DNA of 33,618 bases from Pseudoflavonifractor_A sp022772585 (GTDB lineage: Bacteria > Bacillota > Clostridia > Oscillospirales > Oscillospiraceae), in contig NZ_JBQHUB010000034.1 of NCBI RefSeq assembly GCF_052065415.1, positions 1 to 33,618 of the forward strand, read 5' to 3'. Every line of letters starts with the position of its first letter. Position 1 is the stretch's first letter. This document shows positions 16,304-24,585 of this stretch, piece after piece. The notes under the pieces were generated by a model. It made no database searches. It was given only the letters and a program-made list of their open reading frames with translations, and was not told the DNA's origin. The translations under genes were made by a program, and so were the position numbers.

Positions 16304-17506
16304 TTACGGATTATTCACATTTTCCCGTGCTCCGCCCCGGCCGGCCCACCAGGCCTCGATCTCTGCCCGGCCGGCCTGGACGCTGCCCTGGACCATCCCC
16401 GCCGAACCGCCGCCCCGGCCGTTCAGGGCGGCGTTCATCTCTTTCACCAGGGGGCGCAGGTCCTGACGCTGAGAACCCAGGATATACTGGAATTTTGCCC
16501 CGTCCCAGGCATAGGCGGCGCATACGCCGGTCCCTTTGGCCACGGCGGCGTTCACCAGCGCCCGCAGTGAGGCCGTGTCCAGTTCCTCAAAGAGCACCAG
16601 CTGCTCCGCCCCCGCCGGCAGGGCGTCCGCCCTGGCCTGGGCGGCCATGCGTCCCAGCGCGGCGGCACGGGCCTTCTCCCGCTCCAGCTCCTCACAGAGC
16701 CGGCGGACGGCGGCGGTCACCTCCTCCTGCCTGGCGGAGAGCAGGCCGGAGATGGCGGTGACGCTCTCCTGCTTGCCCATCAGGTCCTCCACCGCCCGGC
16801 TGCCGCAGAGCATCCGGATGCGGACGCCCCCCTTCCAGTTCTGCATGGAGATCAAATGGATAAGGCCGATCTCGCCTGTCCGCTTCACATGGGGGGCGCA
16901 GCAGGCGCACACGTCATAGCCGGGGATGGTGACGATGCGGACGTTCTCCGTCAGGTCCAGCTTGCTGCGGTATTCCAGATGGGCCAGTTCTTCCGCTGCC
17001 GGAAACTCGCACCGGACCGGCAGGTCCTCGGCCACCGCCCCGTTGGCCAGCCGCTGGACCCGTTTCACATCCTCCCAGGTCACCGGACCGCTCAGGTCGA
17101 TGGTCATCTCCTGGTCCCCCAGGTGAAAGCCCACATTGTTCAGCCCGTAAAGGGTGTGGAAGAGCCCGGAGACGATATGCTCTCCGGTGTGGCACTGCAT
17201 CCGGGCAAACCGCAGCTCCCAATCGATGCGGCCCCACACCGCCGTCCCCGGCTCCAGGGGCTGCCGGGTGTAGTGCCAGACCAGGCCGACCTGCTCATGG
17301 GTGTCCTCTACGGAGACGGCTTTCTCTTCACCAGCCCCGGCCGGCAGCAGCACGCCCTGATCCCCGAACTGGCCGCCCCCCTCCGGGAAGAAGCAGGTGC
17401 GGTCCAGCGCTACCCGGAACCCTTCTTTCCGGCTTTCGCAGGCCAGCACCCGGGCCTCAAACTCTACGGCATGGCTGTCCTGATAATAGATCCGTTCCGT
17501 CGTCAT
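16304..17506 (-). CDS. Alanyl-tRNA editing protein (AlaX-L with DHHA1 domain)
   Basis: A 400-residue freestanding editing enzyme that hydrolyses mischarged Ser- or Gly-tRNA(Ala). Zinc ligands are His106 and His110 (HTGEH) and Cys202 and His206 (CAPH). A coiled linker follows (about 255-300). The C-terminal DHHA1 domain has the glycine-rich NGRGGGSAGMVQGS. This matches the editing and C-Ala portions of AlaRS without the synthetase core. ATG 17506 follows AAGGAG. No terminator was seen at its end. Confidence 0.93.
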   Translation of the reverse strand: MTTERIYYQDSHAVEFEARVLACESRKEGFRVALDRTCFFPEGGGQFGDQGVLLPAGAGEEKAVSVEDTHEQVGLVWHYTRQPLEPGTAVWGRIDWELRFARMQCHTGEHIVSGLFHTLYGLNNVGFHLGDQEMTIDLSGPVTWEDVKRVQRLANGAVAEDLPVRCEFPAAEELAHLEYRSKLDLTENVRIVTIPGYDVCACCAPHVKRTGEIGLIHLISMQNWKGGVRIRMLCGSRAVEDLMGKQESVTAISGLLSARQEEVTAAVRRLCEELEREKARAAALGRMAAQARADALPAGAEQLVLFEELDTASLRALVNAAVAKGTGVCAAYAWDGAKFQYILGSQRQDLRPLVKEMNAALNGRGGGSAGMVQGSVQAGRAEIEAWWAGRGGARENVNNP

Positions 17507-17539
17507 CGCGTTTTCTCCTTCTGTGTTGAATTTGGGGGC

Positions 17540-17735
17540 ACTTGATGGGGATGCTCCGCCGCTGGCGGGGGGTATTTCACCCCACGGGGCGGGACGGAGG
17601 TTTTTATCCGCCCACGGGCGGGGGCGGGGGCTGCGCTGTCCGCGCGGGCGTCCTGCGCGGACGGCGCCAACCCTTTTCCCGAAAAGGGCTGGACAAAAGG
17701 GCCAAGGGGGGCACGGCCCCCCTTTGGAAACCCCT
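17540..17735. repeat. Cluster of GC-rich palindromes, candidate dispersed repeat
   Basis: This gene-free stretch between alaX and the aconitase gene holds successive hairpins: GTCCGCGC (17638-17645) with 17655-17662, CCCTTTT (17671-17677) with 17682-17688, and GGGGGGC (17706-17712) with 17716-17722. Several CCCACGGGCGGG-type dyads lie upstream. The density of perfect dyads is far above background and resembles REP/BIME-like mosaic elements. Open frames in it have no ribosome sites. The remaining bases to 17840 show nothing recognisable. Confidence 0.6.
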
Positions 17736-17842
17736 AAGTGCGGGGGCGCGCTACCGTGACTTTATGCAGTCTTGATCGCTTCTCCTCCACATTTGGGTGC
17801 GCCATGCAGGCGATGCTGAAAGTCCCATCCCTGTCCATAGCA

Positions 17843-17877
17843 AAAAACAGGGGGAGCCCGTCTGAAACGGACTCCCC
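17843..17877 (-). terminator. Terminator downstream of the aconitase-family gene
   Basis: A 10-bp stem with one mismatch (17851-17861 with 17867-17877) is followed on the minus strand by CTGTTTTTT. It lies about 30 nt past the distal copy of the duplicated gene end. Confidence 0.8.
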
Positions 17878-17908
17878 GCCGGTATCAGCCAGAAAACCGC
17901 TTACACCG

Positions 17909-18142
17909 CTTACTTGGCGTAGTAGTTGATCAGGCAGCCCGCCAGAACGATGTCCCGCGCCCCGCGCGCCGGGCCGCGCGGGGACCCCGATTTCTTTATC
18001 TGCTCGGGCGAAATGAATCCGCCCGGCATCAAGGTTTTGGCCTTTGGCCAAAACGCTTGGGACGCCGCACCTGCGGCGTGGGAGCGGAACATCTTACCTG
18101 GCGTAGTAGTTGATCAGGCAGCCCGCCAGAACGATGTCCCGC
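17909..18142 (-). repeat. 50-bp direct repeats of the aconitase 3' end flanking a palindromic insert
   Basis: Bases 17909-17958 and 18093-18142 match at 49 of 50 positions and both encode the C-terminal tail with stop. Between them, 134 bp (17959-18092) consist of four hairpins: 17960-17967/17976-17983, 18005-18010/18020-18025, 18034-18042/18046-18054 and 18062-18069/18072-18079. The arrangement looks like insertion of a small palindromic element with duplication of the gene end. A 60-codon frame starts just after the proximal stop and runs in frame into the distal tail copy. Confidence 0.85.
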
Positions 18143-20337
18143 TCTTCCCGGGTCATACCAGGCAGCTTCAGGGTGACGTTCTTCTCTTCGCCGTTCTGGA
18201 TCAGCACGGCGGGAACCGTCTCGCTGCCGCTGTCCAGGGCGGAACGCACGCCTGGGATATAGAGCCGGTCACCGGGCTGGATATTCCAGTCCTTCACGTC
18301 CTCGGCAATGAAGGGCAGCATGCCCCAGTTCACCACATTGGAGCGGTAGCGCTTGGTGGCGTACTCGGCAGCCAGGTTGGCGCAGCCGCCCAGCACCCGC
18401 TGGCAGGAGGCGGCCTGCTCCCGGGCGGAACCGTCGCCGGGCTTGAGGGCCATGACGAAGGTGCCCAGGCCGGTGGTCTTTCCGTCATGGCCGCCCAGGG
18501 CCTCCATCACCTCAGCGGCCTGGGGGTCCCTGCGGCGGAGCTGCTCCACCGCAAGCACCGCCTTGGCCCGGGGCACGTACTGGGGATCCTTGCGGCTCAG
18601 GGCAAACTCGGACAGGCGCAGGGGGTTGGAGCGGTAAGACGAGGTCTCACCGGAGGGGATGAGCTCGTCGGTGGTGGTCACCGGATCGTAGATAGCGGCG
18701 GCAGCGGTGAGAAGCAGATTCTCGGGCAGAGCCACCTGCTCAGGCCAGTCGGCGATGTTGGGGCCGTAGACCAGCTCGGTCTCCGGCCGGGCATTGCCCA
18801 CGCCGAAGTACACCCGGGCCTTGTAGGCAGAATCGTCATAGGCCCAGCTCTCATCCGCCCGGTCGGCGGGGCAATCGGGCAGCTCGTCGGCGGCGGTGAG
18901 CACGCCGCCGTTGAGGGCGGTGGCGGCGATGGAGCGGGCGTCCATCAGGGCCACGTAGGAGATTTGGCCCTCGCCGGGCTTGGACCCCTCCCGGTTGGGG
19001 AAGTTGCGGGTGGAGTGCCGGATGGAGAAAGCCCCATTGGCGGGCACGTCGCCGGCGCCGAAGCAGGGCCCGCAGAAGCAGGAGCGGATGGATGCGCCGG
19101 AGGCCATCAGCGAGGCGATATAGCCCTGGCGGGTGAGCTCCAGGTTGATGGGCATGGAACCGGGGTAGCAGGACAGCCAGAAGGCGTCGGAACCGATGCC
19201 GTGCCCGTCCAGGATCTGGGCGGCCCGCACCAGGTTCTGATAGGTGCCGCCGGAGCAGCCGGCGATGACGCCCTGATCCACCCGGAACTGGCCGTCCACG
19301 ATCTTGTTGGCCAGAGGCGCGGCGTTCTTCACGCCCAGCTTCTCGGCGGCGTCCACGTCCACCTGATGGAGCAGATCAGCCATGTTGGCCTTGAACTCCT
19401 TAATGGTGTAGGCGTTGGAGGGATGGAAGGGCAGGGCGATCATGGGCTCAATGGAGGACAGGTCGATCTCCAGCGCTCCGTCGTAGTAGGCCCCGTCGGC
19501 GGGGGCCTGCTCCCGGTACTGCTCCCCCCGTCCCAGCAGGGTGAGCTGGTTTTTGGTCTGCTCATCGGTGGACCAGACGGAGGACAGGCAGGCGGTCTCG
19601 GTGGTCATCACGTCGATGCCGCTGCGGTAATCCATGGACAGGCTGGCCACGCCGGGACCGAAGAACTCCATCACCGCGTTCTTGACCACGCCCTCCTTAA
19701 AGGTGGCGCCGATGATGGCAAGGGCCACATCCTGGGGGCCCACGCCGGGCCGGGGGGCGCCGGTGAGGTAGATGGCCATAACTTTGGGATAGGCAATATC
19801 ATAGGTCTTGCACAGCAGCTGGCGGGCCAGCTCGGGGCCGCCCTCGCCGATGGCCATGGTGCCAAAGGCGCCGTAGCGGGTGTGGGAGTCGGAGCCCAGG
19901 ATCATCCGGCCGGGGGCGGCGTACCGCTCCCGCATGTAGGAGTGGATGACCGCCTGATGGGCGGGGACGAACTCGCCGCCGTACTTCTTGGCGGCGGACA
20001 GGCCGAACACGTGGTCGTCCTCGTTGATGGTGCCGCCCACGGCGCACAGGGAGTTGTGGCAGTTGGTGAGCACATAGGGCAGGGGGAATTTCTCCAGTCC
20101 GGAGGCCCGGGCAGTCTGGATGATGCCCACATAGGTGATGTCGTGGGAGGCCATGGCATCAAAGCGGATGGCCAGACGATCCATGGTATCCAGCGTATTG
20201 TGGGCTTTCAGGATGGCGTAGGCCATGGTGCCCGTTTTGGCCTCCTCCGGGGCCTTCAGGCCGGCGGCAGGGCCGTCCTGAACGGGGATAAAAGCGCCGT
20301 TTTGATAGTAAACGCCGCTGCGGGTCATTTTTATCAT
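18094..20337 (-). CDS. Aconitase-family hydratase (YbhJ-like)
   Basis: A 747-residue enzyme of the aconitase superfamily. Fe-S ligands can be placed in GCSGGTY (about residue 360) and in CGPC (about 420). The motifs GSDSHTRYGAFG, IGEGGPE and NFPNREGSKPG are also present. Sequence style is closer to the YbhJ hydratase branch than to AcnA or leucine-type dehydratases, so citrate-isocitrate conversion is possible but not certain. ATG 20337 has GGAGGG 8 nt upstream. It is single-gene with its own promoter. The last 15 codons are duplicated downstream around a palindromic insert. Confidence 0.88.
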   Translation of the reverse strand: MIKMTRSGVYYQNGAFIPVQDGPAAGLKAPEEAKTGTMAYAILKAHNTLDTMDRLAIRFDAMASHDITYVGIIQTARASGLEKFPLPYVLTNCHNSLCAVGGTINEDDHVFGLSAAKKYGGEFVPAHQAVIHSYMRERYAAPGRMILGSDSHTRYGAFGTMAIGEGGPELARQLLCKTYDIAYPKVMAIYLTGAPRPGVGPQDVALAIIGATFKEGVVKNAVMEFFGPGVASLSMDYRSGIDVMTTETACLSSVWSTDEQTKNQLTLLGRGEQYREQAPADGAYYDGALEIDLSSIEPMIALPFHPSNAYTIKEFKANMADLLHQVDVDAAEKLGVKNAAPLANKIVDGQFRVDQGVIAGCSGGTYQNLVRAAQILDGHGIGSDAFWLSCYPGSMPINLELTRQGYIASLMASGASIRSCFCGPCFGAGDVPANGAFSIRHSTRNFPNREGSKPGEGQISYVALMDARSIAATALNGGVLTAADELPDCPADRADESWAYDDSAYKARVYFGVGNARPETELVYGPNIADWPEQVALPENLLLTAAAAIYDPVTTTDELIPSGETSSYRSNPLRLSEFALSRKDPQYVPRAKAVLAVEQLRRRDPQAAEVMEALGGHDGKTTGLGTFVMALKPGDGSAREQAASCQRVLGGCANLAAEYATKRYRSNVVNWGMLPFIAEDVKDWNIQPGDRLYIPGVRSALDSGSETVPAVLIQNGEEKNVTLKLPGMTREERDIVLAGCLINYYAR

Positions 20338-20374
20338 AAAACGTTCCCTCCGGTCATTGCTTTTTCAGTGCTTT

Positions 20375-20403
20375 ATTATACTAAATTGCACCGTGAAACG
20401 CAA
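20375..20403 (-). promoter_or_regulatory. Promoter of the aconitase-family gene
   Basis: The minus strand has TTGCGT (20398-20403), a 17-bp spacer and TATAAT (20375-20380), about 40 nt before the start codon. Confidence 0.75.
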
Positions 20404-20495
20404 GGGGGAGGTTTTGGACCTTTATAGATAAGGCATGCCGCCCCGGCGCGGGAGAAAGAGGCCGGTATATGAGAACTTGATCCGGCTTTTCTTTT

Positions 20496-20583
20496 GGTAA
20501 AATTTATGTTAACTATTTTTCTGATCTGTCATTGACGAACTCTGGCGATTCAGGTAAAATTATGTCACCTGCATGATTTTACC
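20496..20583 (+). promoter_or_regulatory. Amidase promoter with three copies of GGTAAAAT
   Basis: TTGACG (20532-20537), a 17-bp spacer and TAAAAT (20555-20560) form the promoter. GGTAAAAT occurs at 20496 and at 20553 (overlapping -10), each followed closely by TATGT. Its inverted copy ATTTTACC is at 20576-20583. This layout suggests a repressor or looping site, or an mRNA hairpin next to the ribosome site. Confidence 0.55.
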
Positions 20584-20598
20584 GCAAAGGAGCCCGCC

Positions 20599-22146
20599 AT
20601 GAAGAAAGCCATTTCCTCCCTTTTTGTGCTGTTTGCCCTGCTGGCCTGCCTGCTCCCGGCCCGGGCCGCCGGTCCGGCCGGCACCCTGTCCGCCTATTTC
20701 TACAGCGAGACAAACGGCCGCTATGACCCGCCGGTGGAGACCGACCGGGTTTCTCTCACGCTCAATGGCAGTCCCCTCACCCCTGACGGCGTGCCCGCCC
20801 TGATCCAGTACATCGGCGGCGACGGGCGCACCCTGGTTCCGGTCCGCCTGGTGGCTGAGGCGCTGGACGCCCAGGTGCTCTGGGTGGCCGCCACCCGGCA
20901 GGTCATCATCCTCAAGGGCGAGGACAACATCGTGCTCACCCTGGGCTCGGCCCAGGCCACCATCAACGGCACGCTCACCGATCTGCCCGGCGGCGTGCCC
21001 GCCGGCGCGGTGAAATGCAACGGGCTGGAGAGCACCATGGTCCCCCTCCGCTTCGTCTCAGAGGCCCTGGGCGCCGATGTGGGCTGGGATAACGACACCT
21101 TTACCGCCTCCATCCAGACCGTGGCGCCCCCTCCCACTCCCACCCCAGCACCGACTCCAACGCCTGTACCGTCTCCGTCCCCCACGCCCTCTCTTCCGTC
21201 TGAAGAGGACCGGGGCCGGGTCGTATCGCTGGAGAGCGACGACAACGCCCAGTCCCTTTTCATTGCCACCGACCACGTACCCAGGATCCAGGTCACGGAC
21301 CTGGGCGACCGGGTGGCGGTGGACATTCTGGGCGTCACCATCTCCCCCACCTACGGCACGGTATCCATGGAAAACGAGGTCATGACCGGCGTGCGCTATG
21401 CCCAGCATGACTACGGCTCACTGGACTATGACTATCCCCACGTGGTCCGTTTCGTCATCGACCTGAAGGAGGGCGCCACTTATGCCGCGAATCTGAAGGT
21501 GGCACAGGAGGTAGGCGGCATCCGCATCACTTCCTACCATACAGAGGATCCATCCGATCTTCCTGAGATCCCGGCCGACCCCATCGACCCGTCCAAAAAG
21601 ACCATCTGCATCGACCCCGGACACGGCGGCTCGGCCTCGGGCGCGTACTACGAGGGCATCATGGAAAAGGACCTTACCCTCCCCATGAGCCTGATGCTCC
21701 GGGATATTCTGGTGGAACGGGGCTACAATGTGGTGATGACCCGGGACACCGATGTGTACATGGACCTCTATGACCGCTGCGTCATCGCCAACCAGGTGAA
21801 CGCCGACGTGTTCGTCAGTATCCACTGCAATGCATCGGCCACCAGCAGCACCTTCCAGGGGCTCTTCACCTATTATCACCCCAGCAGCAACCGGAGCAAA
21901 AAGTTTGCCCAGTATGTCCAGAACGCCGCGGCGGAGGCCACCGGCGCCATCAACCGCGGCATCCTCAACAATGACTATGTGGTCCTGCGGGAGACCAACA
22001 TGGCCGCCGTTCTGGTAGAGACCGGCTTTATGACCTGCCACGACGAGCTGATGCGTCTGGCCGATCCCGGCTACCAGCAGAGCATGGCGGAGGGCATTGC
22101 CGAGGGCGTGATCCAGTACCTCAACAGCGTCGCCGACAACTCCTGA
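20599..22146 (+). CDS. Secreted N-acetylmuramoyl-L-alanine amidase (Amidase_3)
   Basis: A 515-residue exported cell-wall hydrolase that cuts the amide bond between muramic acid and the stem peptide. Signal peptide 1-23 ends ARA-AG. A copper-amine-oxidase-like stalk domain is at about 50-172, followed by a Pro/Thr linker (177-200), an AMIN-type domain (about 208-312) and the zinc amidase domain (335-508). Catalytic and zinc residues are His342, Glu352, His409 and Glu474. AAGGAG precedes ATG 20599. Likely roles are daughter-cell separation or wall turnover. It is monocistronic with its own terminator. Confidence 0.95.
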   Translation: MKKAISSLFVLFALLACLLPARAAGPAGTLSAYFYSETNGRYDPPVETDRVSLTLNGSPLTPDGVPALIQYIGGDGRTLVPVRLVAEALDAQVLWVAATRQVIILKGEDNIVLTLGSAQATINGTLTDLPGGVPAGAVKCNGLESTMVPLRFVSEALGADVGWDNDTFTASIQTVAPPPTPTPAPTPTPVPSPSPTPSLPSEEDRGRVVSLESDDNAQSLFIATDHVPRIQVTDLGDRVAVDILGVTISPTYGTVSMENEVMTGVRYAQHDYGSLDYDYPHVVRFVIDLKEGATYAANLKVAQEVGGIRITSYHTEDPSDLPEIPADPIDPSKKTICIDPGHGGSASGAYYEGIMEKDLTLPMSLMLRDILVERGYNVVMTRDTDVYMDLYDRCVIANQVNADVFVSIHCNASATSSTFQGLFTYYHPSSNRSKKFAQYVQNAAAEATGAINRGILNNDYVVLRETNMAAVLVETGFMTCHDELMRLADPGYQQSMAEGIAEGVIQYLNSVADNS

Positions 22147-22152
22147 CCGTAA

Positions 22153-22186
22153 AAAACGGACTGCCGCATCAGCGGCAGTCCGTTTT
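22153..22186. terminator. Bidirectional terminator between the amidase and hprK genes
   Basis: A 15-bp perfect stem (22153-22167 with 22172-22186, loop ATCA) is flanked by A-runs on the left and T-runs on the right, so it serves both convergent genes. Confidence 0.93.
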
Positions 22187-22194
22187 GGTATCTC

Positions 22195-23139
22195 TTACTG
22201 CTTGCCCATCGCCTTGTCAAAGTGGCTCTCGATCTGCTTGGTGAACTCCAGCGCCGAATTATAGCCCATCTTCTTGTGGCGGTTGTTCATGGCCGCCACC
22301 TCGATGATGGACGCCAGGTTGCGCCCGGGCTTGACAGGGACGGTGATGGTGGGGACCTTCACCTCCAGGATCTCCATATAGAGCTCCTCTACGCCCAGCC
22401 GGTCATAGACCGCGTCCTCCCGCCAGGGCTCCAGATTGATGACCAGGTTGATCTCAGACTCCTCCTTGACGGCGCTCATGCCGAACAGGCGGCGCACATC
22501 CACCACGCCGATGCCCCGCAGCTCAATATAGTGGCGGATGAGTTCGGGGGCCATGCCCACCAGGCTGCCCGTGTTGACCCGGCGGATCTCCACTGCGTCA
22601 TCGGCGATCAGGCGGTGGCCGCGCTTGACCAGCTCGATGGCGGTTTCGCTCTTGCCCACGCCGGAATCGCCCAGCAGCAGCACGCCCTCGCCGTAGACCT
22701 CTACCAGCACGCCGTGGCGGGTAATGCGGGGGGCAAGGTGATTGTGCAGCGAGGTGACAATGGCGCTGATGATGGCCGAGGTGGTATCGTGGCAGCGAAG
22801 GACGGTGCGGTCATACTTTTCCGCCATCTCCATGCACTCCGGGAACGGCTCGATCCCCCGGGCCACGATAAAGGCCGGGATCTGCTCCCGGAACAGGGTA
22901 TCGAACCGGATCTGCCGCTCCTCCGCGCTGATACCGTCCAGGTACGTGCTCTCCACCAGGCCGATGACCTGGATACGGTTGGCATCAAAATAATCGAAAA
23001 ATCCGGTCAGCTGCAGACCGGGGCGGTTGATATCCTCCGAAGAGATGGCCACATCCCGGTAGCCCTCGGCTCCGCGGAGCACTTCCAGTTGGAATTCATC
23101 AATAAGCGTGCCCAATTTCACGCTGCTGACACTGGCCAT
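22195..23139 (-). CDS. hprK: HPr kinase/phosphorylase
   Basis: A 314-residue bifunctional enzyme that phosphorylates HPr on Ser46 and reverses this, controlling carbon catabolite repression in Firmicutes. The Walker A motif GDSGVGKS is at 157-164. His142 precedes it and the family signature IELRGIGVVDVRRLFG follows. ATG 23139 has GGGAGGAAG upstream. In many Firmicutes hprK is followed by lgt. Here it stands alone with its own promoter and a shared terminator. Confidence 0.97.
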   Translation of the reverse strand: MASVSSVKLGTLIDEFQLEVLRGAEGYRDVAISSEDINRPGLQLTGFFDYFDANRIQVIGLVESTYLDGISAEERQIRFDTLFREQIPAFIVARGIEPFPECMEMAEKYDRTVLRCHDTTSAIISAIVTSLHNHLAPRITRHGVLVEVYGEGVLLLGDSGVGKSETAIELVKRGHRLIADDAVEIRRVNTGSLVGMAPELIRHYIELRGIGVVDVRRLFGMSAVKEESEINLVINLEPWREDAVYDRLGVEELYMEILEVKVPTITVPVKPGRNLASIIEVAAMNNRHKKMGYNSALEFTKQIESHFDKAMGKQ

Positions 23140-23180
23140 AGCGCACTTCCTCCCTATTGATCATAATCGCTGTTCGGTTC

Positions 23181-23210
23181 AGTATACCACTTGGGGCGGC
23201 TGGTTGGCAA
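23181..23210 (-). promoter_or_regulatory. Promoter of hprK
   Basis: The minus strand has TTGCCA (23205-23210), an 18-bp spacer and TATACT (23181-23186). Confidence 0.65.
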
Positions 23211-23246
23211 CCACCCCTTCCAAAACATCTTTTTTGATTTTCCCTC

Positions 23247-23275
23247 TTGCATTCTGCCATTTTTTCTGCTAATAT
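23247..23275 (+). promoter_or_regulatory. Promoter of rpmB
   Basis: TTGCAT (23247-23252), a 17-bp spacer and TAATAT (23270-23275), about 50 nt before the start codon. A cruder TTGATT lies further upstream. Confidence 0.65.
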
Positions 23276-23328
23276 ATCATTCGATGCTTTTATGAGCGCA
23301 TATTCTGCAAGCGAGGAGGTTCAAGCGA

Positions 23329-23517
23329 ATGGCCAAATGTGAATTCTGTGACAAGGGCGTTGTGTTCGGTATCCAGGTCTCCCACTCTCATCGCCGCTCC
23401 AACCGGCCCTGGAAGCCCAATGTGAAGCGCGTCAAGGCGATTGTCAACGGCACGCCCAAGCACGTCTATGTGTGCACCAGATGCCTCCGTTCGGGTAAGG
23501 TCACCCGCGCTGTGTAA
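23329..23517 (+). CDS. rpmB: Ribosomal protein bL28
   Basis: A 62-residue protein with CEFC and CTRC pairs, the zinc-binding form, and the family core VSHSHRRSNRPWKPNVKRV. GAGGAGG precedes ATG 23329. It is a single-gene unit with promoter and terminator. Confidence 0.97.
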   Translation: MAKCEFCDKGVVFGIQVSHSHRRSNRPWKPNVKRVKAIVNGTPKHVYVCTRCLRSGKVTRAV

Positions 23518-23538
23518 TTTTTTCCACAGAACAGGAAC

Positions 23539-23570
23539 AAGCGCCTCCGCATCAGCGGAGGCGCTTTTCT
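23539..23570 (+). terminator. Terminator of rpmB
   Basis: A 12-bp perfect stem (23539-23550 with 23555-23566, loop ATCA) runs into TTTTCT. Confidence 0.92.
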
Positions 23571-23600
23571 ATTGCCTGCTCTGGCGCGCCCTCCCGCTCT

Positions 23601-24395
23601 TTACTTGCCCAGGGCGGCATTTTTCCGCCAGGACGCCTCCACCGCGTCGATGACGGCGGCACGGAATCCATGGCGCTCCAGAGCCGCCACGCCCTCAATG
23701 GTGGAGCCGCCAGGGGAACACACCGCGTCCTTCAGCGCGCCGGGATGACTGCCGCTCTCCAGCACCATGGCCGCAGCCCCCATCAGGGTCTGAGCGGCGT
23801 AGTCCTGCGCGGCGGTCCTGGGCAGGCCGGCCAGCACGCCGCCGTCGGCCATGGCCTCGATGAACTGATAGACAAAGGCGGGACCGCAGCCCGCCACCGC
23901 CGAGAATGCGTCCATCTGGCGTTCCTCCAGGCGGCGTACCAGCCCGGAAGAGCGCAGGATCTCCTCTACCGCGCCGAAATGGGCCTCATCCACGCCGGGG
24001 GCGCCGCACAGGGCAGTCATTCCCTTTCCGATGGCACAGGGGGTGTTGGGCATGATGCGCAAAATGGGCATCCCCGCGGGAGCCCACTGGGCCAAAGTCT
24101 CTGTCGTGAGGCCGGCCGCCATGGAGACCAGGATCTGCCCTTCCGTCAGGACAGGTGCGATGCTCTCCAGCAGCCCCTTCATCATGTGAGGCTTTACGCC
24201 CAGGAATATATATCCGGCCCCTGCAGCCGCCTCCGGCACCCCGGCCGCCGTACAGCCGGTCTCGGCCGCCAGGGCCTCCGCCTTGGCCGCCGTCCGGTTG
24301 GCGATGACCACCTGCTCCGGCCCGATGGACCGGCAGGCCGCCCGCACCAGCGCCCCGCCCATATTGCCCGTTCCTAAAAATGCCGCCTGTTTCAT
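23601..24395 (-). CDS. proC: Pyrroline-5-carboxylate reductase
   Basis: A 264-residue NAD(P)H enzyme for the last step of proline synthesis. The dinucleotide-binding GTGNMGG is at 8-14, the MPNTPCAIGKGMTA segment lies in the middle and the C-terminal signature DAVCSPGGSTIEGVAAL completes the active site. ATG 24395 (MKQAAFLG) is chosen over a GTG five codons earlier that lacks a ribosome site. proA and proB are not in this window. Confidence 0.96.
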   Translation of the reverse strand: MKQAAFLGTGNMGGALVRAACRSIGPEQVVIANRTAAKAEALAAETGCTAAGVPEAAAGAGYIFLGVKPHMMKGLLESIAPVLTEGQILVSMAAGLTTETLAQWAPAGMPILRIMPNTPCAIGKGMTALCGAPGVDEAHFGAVEEILRSSGLVRRLEERQMDAFSAVAGCGPAFVYQFIEAMADGGVLAGLPRTAAQDYAAQTLMGAAAMVLESGSHPGALKDAVCSPGGSTIEGVAALERHGFRAAVIDAVEASWRKNAALGK

Positions 24396-24497
24396 GTGGC
24401 AAGACCTCACTTTCTTTTGCCACAGTGTATCACATCAGTGCGGCAAAGGCAATGCCGGGCTTCTCTCCCCTGCCCGGCCAGTTCCACCGTTTTCTCC

Positions 24498-24527
24498 TTG
24501 TCAATTTCCATAAACCTATAGTATAAT
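24498..24527 (+). promoter_or_regulatory. Promoter of the CofE-like gene
   Basis: TTGTCA (24498-24503), an 18-bp spacer and TATAAT (24522-24527). The leader is about 50 nt and contains AGGAG 9 nt before the ATG. Confidence 0.75.
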
Positions 24528-24585
24528 AGATTTGCCGTCTGAAAGGCGGACATTTTTACTTTCGATTGTTTAGGAGTGTTGTATT

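Noticed and set aside
17734..18051. Small minus-strand gene after the aconitase tail
   Set aside because: It runs through the terminator and palindromic element and has no ribosome site; no family resemblance.
17926..20427. 833-codon open frame antisense to the aconitase gene
   Set aside because: A glycine/valine/histidine-rich translation typical of a reverse-strand shadow. The minus-strand gene has clear Fe-S motifs, promoter and ribosome site.
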